DNA from: Ophryocystis elektroscirrha
Taxonomy: Eukaryota; Apicomplexa; Conoidasida; Neogregarinorida; Ophryocystidae
Assembly: GCA_030141585.1 (NCBI GenBank)
Contig: JAQIFP010000030.1
Span: 41,387 to 73,340, forward strand
Reading direction: 5' to 3'
Length of the DNA: 31,954 nucleotides
This document shows, piece by piece, positions 1 through 12,700 of the stretch. The notes below the pieces were generated by a model, which was not told where the DNA came from, did no database searches, and was given only the letters and a program-made list of their open reading frames with translations. Within the stretch, counting starts at the first letter, position 1; each line of letters starts with the position of its first letter. Both the position numbers and the translations under genes were made by a program.

Positions 1-512
1 ATATTATATGCATACAAATATTAATATTAACCTAGGTAAACTATGTCAGGAATATTTATTATTTGAATATGTATCCAGCTTTACCACATTTATCTTTACA
101 CTTTTATCTGTACACTTTTATATGTACACATTTATATGTACACATTTATATGTACATATATATATACAGGATATATATAGAAATGTATAATTATATAACT
201 TTAAATATATTAATTTATAAATAATATAATTAACACAGGGTTAATGAACTCCCGATGTTATTATATACTTTTCTTATACTAATATATTCATATATAAAAA
301 TATTTTCAGATCTATTATTTTGCTAGAAAAGAATTGACAACAATAAAAATATAAATAATGACTTATTAGCATTCAAACATGACTATTTTAATTATTAATG
401 TTGTATATTAGTTACTGTCATCTCCACGTCTAAAAAACATTCCAAATTTTTTTAAGGCACTTAGCAGATAATTAAAAAAAAAACAGTTTTTCAAAAGAAT
501 CTCAATAAATCT
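1..512. other. AT-rich non-coding flank, 3' of the giant surface-protein gene
   Basis: I see no gene here. Around 121-156 there are about 2.5 copies of a 14-nt tandem unit (TATGTACACATTTA), followed by (TA)n. The 60-residue open frame at the left edge is low-complexity read-through of this repeat. The part next to 512 is probably the 3' UTR of the minus-strand gene ending at 513. Confidence 0.6.
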
Positions 513-1847
513 TTAATCATAGTTGTTTTTTTGAAAAGGCGTTCGTCGGTGTAATCCAGAAGTTTTAATATTTGGGAAATTATCTAGCCTGTGATGTTGT
601 ATGTTAGAGGATATTTCAGCCGTTTCAGTTGGCTCACTTTGACGATCTTCTATAGTTGGGTAATTCGCTTGAAAAGGAGAGTTTTTTATAACAAGGACAT
701 CATTATTTAGAACGTAAGGATTTACACGGTAATAGTCTACAAAACATAGAAAATGAACAAAAATCCATGGTTTTTCCATGCAACAATATACGTTTCTATA
801 TATAAATTATATTTTATTTATATAAATTGTACATACATATATATATATATATATATATAAATTAAATGAGTAGCCCTGGTGCACAAAAATATTTGTATAC
901 ATGAATATGTTAATACATACCGTTATACAGTTCTTGGGAATCAGAATTAGATTTGCTAGATTTTGGCTTGACTACTGGTGTAAGTTCAGCGTCTCCAAAG
1001 TAGTCTTCCTCTACATGTGATAAATGGCTGTTGTTTCCATCTTCATCTTCGTCTTGGCTTTTTCTGTATTTTACGTGCATGTCTTTCACTTGTTGCTCAT
1101 ATTTAAGCATTTGTTGCTTCGTTTTGTGTTGGTAATAGACCTTCCATGCTATGGTTACTGAAACTATTGTTATGATCATTATAAAAACAGAAACAATAAA
1201 GCCTGTAATTCCAGCTTTGGAGAATATTTGTCTCATTATTTTCATAAACATGCTTAAGTTTTTGTCAAAGTCAATAGTTTGAGGTAAAACGCATTGAATA
1301 GGTAGACCACTCCATGAACCATTCAAACACACCACTTCAAACTCGGTATTTTCCGTTAATATTGGCGTAGGGAAATAACCTTCATTACAAGTTAATACCC
1401 TTCGAGCGTAATGGTGCGTTGAGACACTGTACAACAACATACCAGAATTATTTAATGATTTCGAGCCATAACTATAAGCTTCCTTATCTTGTATTGTGTG
1501 AGGCTTGCAGCTTTCTACATTAATGGTAAATAAGCAAATTTATCTCACTTCTACAGTCTAACTCAATAGGTGTCCATGCTCGATCATGACAGTAGATTCG
1601 CGCGGGACTATACCCTTTGACTGCTGTATACCCAGGTGCACATTCTAATAACTTTGTAGACCTTTTGTCTATAATTTCTGTTGTAATAATATAACCTTCT
1701 ACATCTACTTCATCGGAGAAAAGTGTCCATATTGAGTCGACGCAAGGTCTTTCACAAGCCGTATTATGATCTGAAATCCAACGCCCGTTATCGCATCTTA
1801 ATACATCAGGGGATGTTCCCTGTATCAGCAAATACCCTGGTGAACAC
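513..1847 (-). other. giant protein exons 23-25: sushi modules, transmembrane helix, cytoplasmic tail
   Basis: Exon 23 (1549-1847) carries sushi/CCP-type repeats (KCSPGYLL, then [19 protein letters not shown], then IYCHDRAW). Exon 24 (921-1514) adds another ([10 protein letters not shown], then VVCLNGSW) and then the transmembrane segment [20 protein letters not shown] followed by AWKVYY. The tail continues with a heptad-like basic stretch, an acidic patch (DEDEDG), EEDYFGD, and a final exon 25 (513-736) ending at the TAA at 513. The topology is therefore type I, with the modules extracellular or lumenal. The Tyr and acidic tail motifs are of the kind used for sorting to secretory organelles in apicomplexans; no specific signal can be assigned. 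Confidence 0.82.
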
Positions 1848-4800
1848 CTGAACAAAAAATTTTACTCAAACTATGAAGAATAAATCTTTAATTAATTAAA
1901 ATAATCATGTTTATTATTATTTAAGGCACAAAAATAAATTAAGTAAATATTATAGTAATATAATATAATGGTTTGATAAGTATTATAATAATACTTATTA
2001 TAATATTCAATGTAATTACTTTATAGTTCTGGTTGCTCCATGAAGAATTGTGTAAGGCTCGATACCCGATGCACCAGATACTCTGTAATTGACTCCAATT
2101 TTCCATAAAGCCTCTTTTGTACAGTTTTCGGGCTTAAGTTTTTTTTCTATAGTAGGATCAATATCAAATGTTCCTAATGGAGGAAGTTCGGCTACTTGTG
2201 CAAACGTCGATCTTCTTGGAGTTATCTGATATGTATTTATTAAATTTGATAAAAACTTGACTCCATGTGCATCATGAATTAAATTGGAAGGTAGGAGATG
2301 TTGATTTTCAAATATAAAACGGTAATATTTATTGTGTAATTCTTTTTCAAATGATTCACGGAAGAAGGAGCTGTTTAGCTTAGCCTCTACAACTTTTATT
2401 ATTAAGCCTGCATCTACTATGTACTCTATTATATAATCATTGACTCCCGCCAGTCGTACTCTAGCTCGAGGAATATCTTGATTCAATAAATTGAGGTTTT
2501 CCGCTATTGTGGACCGATACCATTGTATCAAAATATTTTGAGCTACAACTGATAAATCTTTAGCTCTAGGAATGTATAACGCTAAATTCATTACTTTTTG
2601 AATCGGTGAATTATGAGAACAGGTTCGGTCTAATGTAAGTTCACATACTTGCTCAAAATAATACTTGGAACGATTTACTACCCAACGTTTAGCCCCATAT
2701 GGATGCTTAGCGTCAACAGAAAGAAGGTTTCCTAAAGACTCTATCGCCGCTATCATACAGCATTCTTGCTCATTTAACATTGACTTATACATTTCACGGC
2801 AAATAGGTTCACATATAAATGAAGGATCATATATAATGCATCGTGTAAATGTGTTCGATAAGGGAGAAGCTATATCATTTTTTAATAAACTCGAAATGCC
2901 AATTCCCGCTGGAATCATTGAAGACATTAAACCATAAAATGCTTCTGGAAACATAACTTGAGGACGACAATCATTTCCATCAAATGAACAATCTTTATTG
3001 TAGCATTCCCAATCACATTGACCATCAGATATATATGTGTGAGGACAGTTACACTTTGTTGAAATTTCCATTTCTTTGTTATTTTCTATACTATTTGTAT
3101 AATTAGTCGCAGCATGTATATTCTTTAGTGATTTTTGTATTGAGAGTATTTGACGTGACAAATAATCTCCACAATATTTTTGATTACTGTCTTTCATACA
3201 ATAAAAGCGAGCATAGGAACGCATAATCAAGCCTAATGATTGGAAATAAGGGTGATTTATTCTATCACCCATACTTTGTAAAAGACTGCCCATTGTAGCA
3301 GTCATTGGTATAAAACATGGAGTTGTGCATGGATCTTTCAACAGTGTGGGGTTATGTACAGGATCTTCAGTAGTTAATAACAGTAAAGTCTGTTGGCAGT
3401 AATGATTGTCTGCTTTAGTACAGACAAAATTCAAAAACTGCTCTGCTTCATCTCCTAAAAACAGACCAAATGTCGGATTTTTGGAGTTTCTGTATTTATT
3501 CGTGGCTGGAGCTTGTAACGCACGACTTTTTTTATTATTAAATGTGTAACTTGATAAATTTTCTGCGGCTGTTGCGACATTTTTTTCTAGTATTCTAAAA
3601 GTATTTTTTGCTAAATTTAAATGTTCGTAAATAGTATTCCATATATTTTGATTTTTGTTTGTAGTAGGGTGCTTTTTACTTTGTTGAGGGGTTATGTTAA
3701 TTTTATTTTTTTTAACAGTTATATTACTAAAAAATAAGTCTTCTTCCTCTTCTTTTTCATTATTATTGCTAGATATATCAGAAGCATTATTTTGTTGGTT
3801 AAGGTTTGAATTAACATTAAAATTAACTTTTTGATGCATATAATTTGTTAATGAGCGGGAGTTTCTTTTAATATCAAAACTTTTTACTTCTCTTGTGTAA
3901 ATACCAGCAGATAGCCAACCCAAATGTAATGTTGTAAGTGCGTCTATATACCTTAAATGTTGCCTAACACAACTGTATGGGTGACATATATCTTCCATAG
4001 CTGAATCAGATATCGTCGCTATAGAAATCATGTTTATTTTATTTGTGATAGTTTTTTTCAAAACGGGGAAACAAAAAGGATATGATTCATCTAATCTTTC
4101 AGAATATGTTGTACTTAAAACATCGGAGATTTTATCTTTGGAGCACCATGAAACTATCAGTGTTTTCATATATGGAATCAATGAGCAAGCTGCACCGGTT
4201 CTATTTTCATACTTATAAACTAAATTTAATGCTTGCTGATAGCATGAATTCTTTTGATCAGGTAATTTCTCAAAGCAGAAATTGACCATATCAACTGATC
4301 CAACAGCAGTATTATAAATTTTTCTACCACAGTCACCATTAATAAAATCGATAAATTCCATTTTAGCAAAACAACAATCATTTTCAAGGTTCTTTGTTTT
4401 GTTTTGTTTATGGTGGGATGCCGAAGATATTAAACATTCATTTTTGACTAGAAAAACGATTGGATGAATGATGGATGCAGAAGCTGAAGTGTCAAAATAA
4501 CCTGTAAACATTTCATTTTGCGGTATATCATTATTGGGAATCTTTAATTGGATAGGGCGGAACATTTGACCAATATAGTCGGATAATAAGACTATGTATT
4601 TTCTGTCTATATCACTAAGCATGGGTAAAGGTATTCCGGGTGTTACATACAATGAACGTGCTTTACTTAATGAGCTGGCATCATTATAAGCTTCATTCCA
4701 CTCGAATAAATAAATCATTGTGATTTGTGGCTTCAATATTTGTGCTACAAAATTTAAAGTTTTATAGTCTTCGTGAGAAATAGAGGTATCATTAGGATTA

Positions 4801-7800
4801 CTATTTGGAATATGCATGGTTTCCAAATAAGTTCTTAATATAGGAATAAGTTTTGAAGATAAAGAATGTCTGTGAATAACTAAATAGTCATGTTTTTCCT
4901 TTAATAAAGAGGAATTTTCCATATCTTTAATAAAATACTCTATTCTTAAACAATTAGGTATTTCATTAGGTGGTATGGTATATTCATCGTTATCTTGAGA
5001 TTGACTCAGCTGTTCAAGTCGCTGTTGTAGAGCATCACATGATTCACAGGTTATGGGACATATATCGGACACCAAAGTTTGAGCGGGAATATCTGGAGGT
5101 AAGTCTACATTATGTTGTGCAGCCAAGCTATGCAGATTATTATTACAACCCAGCTAGAAAAAGAATAATCTTAATTGATCTGGTGCTTACCATAGCCAGC
5201 ATGGAACAATCTACTCCCATTTGCTGTACACTTGGATGATTTTGACAAACAAAATCAGATACTTCTTCCATATCAACGCAACTGCCCACTCTATTGATGC
5301 GAACTTTTAACGTTTCTGGTAAAGAAAACACGGTTTCGATTCCCATCTGAATATTCATTTTTATTCATAAACAAGTGGTAATAAAGTATGTGTAACTTAT
5401 TATATCTTTGTTATCTTATAAGGTACCTTAACTAATTCTATGTGGTTTATGCCAAAGTATTTGCCTTGAAGAATTCTTATAGCTCCTTTTATGACATTAG
5501 TTCGAGGAAGGGTACAAACAAGACCCAATTTAGTAAAATATCCATCCAAACAAGTAACAATACTTGGTTCGTAACCTGACATCTTTTCGTAACCTGTACG
5601 GCAAAAAACGCGTATCTGGTCCATGTGCTTTGAAAATATTTGAGTATCGTGAGCTTCATATTCGTCGTCTAATGTTTTAAGGAATAAGTTGGTTTGGCAC
5701 CCGTTGCATGGTCTACAACTACCACCGCAATCTACTCCTTTTTCATCACCATTTTGAAATCCATCTGTGCAAGTTGGTTCTACATTAAAATAATTGTAAA
5801 GATAAAGTTACCTTTACACTTTCCACAGCTAGCTTTACAAACATTTGCTACTTCAAAATACTCTGGGACTATTTTGGGAACTTTTTCTGGTGCAATTTGG
5901 CGTAATTTTGATTGGCATCCTAATGCACCCAGCTGTATCAGTGTTTCGCAATTTGTTTTCATTTTCGCCAATACTTGACTATCCACGCATTTTAACTCTA
6001 AAAACAAACTCATAAATTACTTGCGTAAATTAATTATAAATTAATTATAATTTTATCGATATTACAATAAAATTTAATTTATTTAATTTCGAGAGAAAAA
6101 TATAACAAATAATCACATTTTGCTTAGTATTTCTTACGGGATTTACAAGTTTTGCAGGTTTTGGGACACACGGAAGCAATAGTTGAATTAATTGAAATAG
6201 AAGAAAGGGATTTTTTAATAACGAATCCAATATCGCCTAATTTTGATGCGCAGCCTTCAATAGTAGCTCGAACTAAAGTTTCACAATTATATCCCATTTC
6301 TTCAATTTCAGGATTGTTTTCACAAATAAGGGAGTTAGGGGAGTCTGGACATTTGCCACAAGTTTTGGGGCAAGCATGTTTGAGTTTTGCCAAAGGACTC
6401 ACATTTTCTGGCAAGTTTTGGGACAAATCCTTAAGTAAAACTTCGCAGTCATCATCAAAAAGAGCAACTATATCTTCACAAGTGTATCCTGTAGTTCTAT
6501 AAACTAATGAAGAGTCTTCGCATACATCGCCACATTTCCCACAAGTGTATCCACAAATTTCCGATATACGTAAATCTTCAGGCAAATCTGGCGGGAGTTT
6601 ATCTACTAAAGTTTTTAACGGTAGAGTACAATTTCCGTCAACTGAATAATACAAATCATTACACGTTAAGTTTTTTAGAGACGCAATGGATAAATTGCTG
6701 TTACTAGGAAGTTGAACATCTTGCATTTGTTCTTCTTTAATAAATGAACCTATGTCTTCATCTATACAATTAGGCTGCTCATTTGGCATCAACGTATTAC
6801 GGATTTCCGGCTTGTAATCTTTTGGCTTCCACTGAAACTTTTTGAGTCTCCAACATTTACAGCAGTCACAGGATTTGGGACATGCATCTAATACTCGAGT
6901 TATTGACGGAATAGATGACAAAAAAGATAAATCTTCATCTGGTTTTTCACTCTTTGCAAGATCACTTAGTAACGTTTTACACCCGTCATATTTATTAGTA
7001 GCAACTCGAACTAATACTGGACAAGGATAACCAAAATCATTGACTTGTGGATCATCGATACAGTCATCACCGGGAACGTCCTCTACAAAGGAAGGGTCAA
7101 CATTGCTGATAGGCAACTTGGCAAAGTCTATTTCTGGTTCAGTTTTTGTTTTCCTACAGACATCACAGGACTTTGAGCATATGTGAGCAATAGTTAATGG
7201 ATTATCAGGTAGGTCATTTAACACAGGAGGAAGATCTGCGTATGATAAATGCTTATAAGCGGGAATACTCGACAAATGAACATCGCACCCTAATGTCCGT
7301 AAATGATTACAATTATAGCCGAAACTCATTATGTCCGCTATGTCCCAACATTTTTCATTATTTGATGGCTGCTGTATTATATTTGGTTGAGATTGCTGCA
7401 TAACAGATGATTGGTTTTTGGATTCACTAACAGGATGACCAACATCCTTACAGTCTCCTCCGTCATAATTGCAATCTGCGTTATTACAGGCTGAATCGCA
7501 ATATTGATTCCCAATAAACCATATATAACATTTTGGAGCGCATAATTTGCATAAATTACATGTTTCCGGACAAACTTGCCCGACTGTAATATCAGGAGGC
7601 AAATATGAGGGTATATTCTTCAATCCAGCTTCTTTAATTAAAAAATCGCATCCGAGTGATTCCACAATTTCTTCACAGCTTTTTTTAGCAACTTCCTCCA
7701 CTTCTTTTCTATCAGCGCAAAATGTTTTAACGGGATTTTCTCCAGGAGGCGTTAAATATGTAAAAGGAGGTTCCTCATTTTCCGTAGGCAATAATGTGTC

Positions 7801-9703
7801 ATTCGTTACTGGTTTTTTTTTTGCCATATAACTTTTTCTTTCTGCTTTGGAGATACATTTGAAAGACACATCGTGCTGCCATTGCGTCAATTCATCCGTA
7901 TTTAAGTCTGCCGCAAAAGTCCATGACGGATGGATACAGGTTTCAATATCAATAGTTTTTCCTATAGCGGGTAAACTGCAAACTCCCAAACTGGCTCCCG
8001 ACAAAATATCTTTTACTCGAGTTTTATTGCTATACACAATTTCCGCACTTACTGTTTTTTTATCTTTATTAGAAAGTTCAGTATACAAAGAAGGACTCAC
8101 ACCCACGTAAAAATCGCTTATGTTCGGCGTAAGTTTCCACGTAAAATAAACTTCAGGAGCTGTTTCGGGATTTGCTGCATATAATGGCATAAAAACTCTT
8201 CGGGCTGTACTTTCCAAATTATCTATCCACAAATAAAATGGTGTTTGTATATTAGCAGCAACTAATTCTGGACTCCTTTCATTTTGTTTATAAATAATTG
8301 AGCCAGTTCGAGAGATACCTCTTTCATAAACACCATTAAAGTACGCTACTGGATCTGAAAAACCTTTTACACCGATGTACTTGCACGTATCAGGCTCGCA
8401 TTTGAATAATTCGTAGTCTTTAATGGAATAAGAATGAACAAATACGTCTTTGGGTAATGCTTCGAGTAATCCCGTTTCGCTGTCTCCAGAGGGATTATTA
8501 TTTGACAAAGAAGCATCCGTGCAAAGTATTGTAGCATGGCTCAGAGCGGGTGCTTTAACAAATCGCTGACTCGAGTCTTTACAGTTAATCATAACAGACT
8601 GTTCATAGTCTAAACCTGTCGCAGCTGGCGTTATTTCAAGGAAACCAGGTAACGGTAACGGCAATTTACATTTCGAGCCACAGTCTCCTAAATCAAAGCT
8701 ACAACTCTCGTTATTACAGGCTTCATCACAGACGGTGTTTCCCAAATCCCTCAATTGGCATCCAGGAGCACATTCATCGCAGACTTTACAAGACATTGGA
8801 CAAGCATCCTTAACACGTGCCTCTGGAGGAAGGGTATCTGGGTAAACAATGTTCCTTGTTTTTCCCAATTCTTTCATATTCCAGTCACAACCTTGTGCTT
8901 GTAATACTGCACAAGTGATGCCATGCACATTTAGATCAGCGTCCTTATCTTGGCAAGTTTCGTCTTCTATTAACATCAGTCATTTATTTGAACATCTTAC
9001 TGCAGCGACTAAGGGCACAACCACGGATCTCACTTAAATGAGGACACTCCAAACCTCCCGTACTTGGGGCATTCTGTCAAATAAAATTAATTTGAAATAT
9101 ACGCTTTACAATTATTTCTCTTTTTCTTGATTGTACGCCACCACCGCATTTTTTAGAACATTCTGACCATTTGGACCATTCCCCAACCTGGCAATCTGCT
9201 CGGCTTATGCCTTCATCCTCTACAATATTCAGTTAAAAAAAAAAAAAAAAAGTATTACAAAATAACGCTTATGTAAATTTATTAATTACACAAAATAAAA
9301 CTTATTTATGCTAACTTTTAAAACTCTATTAAAAAAACAAAGAACTATTCACACCTGGACATAACTGGACATTACAATCTTCGTACTCTATAAGATCAGG
9401 ACAAGGAGGCATTCCGAAAGAGGGTTTTTTTAATACTTCACGATGCCGTTCACGGAAACCGGTTCCGCACTCGACAGAACAAAGAGACCATTCAGACCAT
9501 TCTCCGGGTAAACATTCAAATTCTACAAATATATAATTTTATAATAGTATATTTACTTAAACTTATATACATACCGATATATATATTGCATATTTATTAA
9601 TAACTATATATGGTCATATGTTTACATATACTTAACAATATACTTATATATAAATATATATATTTATATAAACTTTTTATTTGTGTACATATACTCAACA
9701 ATA

Positions 9704-9743
<40 letters not shown>

Positions 9744-12700
9744 CATAAATGTATATTTATACAAATTTTTATATGTGTACATATACTTAACAATATATAT
9801 ATATACACATAAATGTACATGTATATAAATTTTTATGTGTACATATAATTAATAATACTTATATATATATATATATATAAGTATATTATTAGTATAATTA
9901 ATATATATATATATAAACATGTAAATTAAATTATTATCAATAAACATTATTAAATATATATAATTTACTTACGACAAGGTTTCAGCTGGCAAAAAGTAGA
10001 CTCTTTCATTGGATCGCATGTTGAGTTGTTGGGGTTACTTATGACTGTTTTTTCACGGAATTTGCTTCCTACACCGCAATCCCCTTGACATTCACTCCAC
10101 GGGCTCCATTCCGAATACTTGCAGGAAGTCGCTGTAAACGGTTGTAATATGAGCATAACGTACGACAAGGAGGAAGATCAGTGCATTCACGAGTTTCTTT
10201 GAGACGGTCAAATGGACATGGAGGATACGATTGAGTACTATTTTGGAGAATACTGCGAACTCTGACTTGAGTCCCTTTTTGATTCGGTTCACTGATGCAA
10301 TCAGTACTGCAATCACTCCAATCACTCCAATCGCTTAATACACATTCCTTCTCACAGTCACAAGTTTTATATTCTACTAAAGGGGGACAAACTTTGCCGC
10401 CTCCTGCTACATCAGTAATTATGGATCTTGTGCGGCGACTATAGCCAAGACTACAGCTACATGTACTCCATTCTCCCCACTCACTGACTTCGCAGTCATG
10501 GGGACAATTTCCCAGAATCCCTACACAGGAGGACACTTCAGTGGAAGGGCCACACTGCAACCCTCCTCTAACAGGTTCAACCTATTAAACTCGTAAAAAA
10601 AAGAAAGGATATATAATTTTATTAGCTTTAGTTGTCGAACAACACATATTACTTATTACTCCCGCATTTAATAAATATTATAATACATTATATTATATAA
10701 GCAATATAATATTATATATTATATTGCTTATATAATATATATATATATATTTTAATCAATAAAAAGATTAATAAAATCTTTGTTCTTTTATCACGCACTG
10801 TCTAAAGTAAAAACCTAGTTTCATACCAAGATATCACGAGATCTAGTAATTTGACCTAAACCACATTTAACTGAGCAAGTGTTCCAGCTAGACCAAGGAG
10901 TCATTACACAATCAACAGCTGTTATAAATTAAATAACTAACAATATTCGTACGGCAAGTTAGGAAACCACAATCTTCTTGCTGGAATAAGTCAGGGCAGG
11001 GCTTGCCTCCCTCTTTAGGTTGTCTAACTATTTCACGTGATCTGACTCGAGTTCCCCCGTCGCATTCTGATGAGCACGGAGACCAGGCAGTCCAGCTTGA
11101 TACCAAACAGTCATTTTCACTTGTATCTCCTATTTTTTTTTTTTTTTTTTTATTCTTACTGCAAATATCGCTAAAAGTACCACAGGAACGTTTTTCTATT
11201 TCAGACTCAGAACATTTGCCGGATCCCAAAAGCTTCCATCTAAATGATTCCAACTTTGAAGGAGGATTGTCAACTTGACACCAATCTTCGCAACTAGTCC
11301 AAGGAGTGTACCCACCATATTCACATTTATCATCTAAAAAACTTATTATTTGAAAAAATTATTTTGTTGTATATATACGCAACTCTAATGAATTTTAAAA
11401 AAAAGAAAAAAAAAAGTTAAATATTTTTATTTATAGTGAATGTAATATTAAATAATACGAAGTTACAAAAATGCTATTTGTTGCATTGACATATATATAC
11501 GATTGATTACTTTTAACTATATTTTACTTACCGCAAGGAACAGTGCAATCTTTGCTTTCAGTGAGATGGGGGCAAGTAGTGCCTCCCATTTCTGGGAATT
11601 GCTTAACAGAACGGACTCTTGTTTGTAATCCCATACCACACATATTAGGAGCAGTTATACAGTCACTCCAAGAACCCCATTTTGTTACAGTACACGGTTT
11701 AGCTAAACAGCCATAATTAAAGAATAACTTAATTAAAAAATTGTGCACATCGTATCTTTTATTTAATTACCGCAATTTGATACATAACATGAGTCTTCTT
11801 GAACGAGACTTTCGGGGCACGGTTTTCCTAAGCCACTATGAGGCTTAATTATTGAACGTGATCTAACTGTTTTTCCTCTACCACAGGAAACATCACATTC
11901 TGACCAAGGAGACCATTCCGATAAACTACAGTCAGAGCCTGATTATAAAAATTAAGCGTTCTTTCAAATAATAATTGGAATTAATTGAGTCTTAATTAAA
12001 GCACATGGTATTTTTCGAAAACTTTGAGAATGAAAATGAAGATATTTTAAAATATGAGTAAGTTTAAATAATACTAATAATCTTTATTTTAAATTTACAA
12101 TTTATTTTTACATTAAGAAAAACCGTGAGTTCATACATATATATGTAAAATTAAATATATAAAATAATGCATATAATTAAGTTATGTATATATGCTATGT
12201 ATTCTTAAAAGTAATAATAATAGGAAAAATGGGTTTGTAATATACATATTAAATACCTTAGTATATATACTAATAATTTTCAAAAACTTTGTAGCTTAAC
12301 GACGATGCGCTACAAAATTGTTGATCTCATTTTCTTTGGGATATTCAGTTATTAAGTACAATAAAAGTACATAAAAATTAATTGTTTTATTGAATTTCTA
12401 GAATTTATTTGTTTGTGTTGTTGTGAGCTTACTGCATTCTACACGGTTGCATGGCATTTCTTGTTCAAGTTGTACGGAAGGACAAGTAGCGTTGTATGAA
12501 GAAAGAAGTTCTTTAATAGTTTCGAGTGAATTTAAATAGTCTCTTTTCCTGGTTCGTATTCCTTCAGTACCACAAGATTGAGAACATTCACTCCAGTTTC
12601 CCCATTCTGTAAGTTGACAAGCTTTTTGGACTAAATCGACACAGTCTGTCCCAATGCAGCTTTCTTCCTCAGTTAAAGGAGGACACTGATTGTCTCCATT

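Noticed and set aside
2665..2937. Plus-strand 90-codon frame opposite exon 22
   Set aside because: Antisense shadow of a strongly supported coding exon; composition shows no independent protein.
6124..6137. Natural stop codon at 6124 ending exon 18 as a complete gene
   Set aside because: A canonical GTAAGAAAT donor lies just before it in phase 1, and exon 19 continues the same ShK-like module series in matching phase.
5812..8966. ShK-like modules as venom-type toxins
   Set aside because: ShK is only the fold name; here the modules are long, embedded in a membrane-anchored multi-domain protein and show no sign of a secreted toxin.
6152..9037. Several plus-strand frames of 60-116 codons opposite exon 18
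   Set aside because: Antisense shadows of the cysteine-rich exon; the minus strand has recognisable domains throughout.
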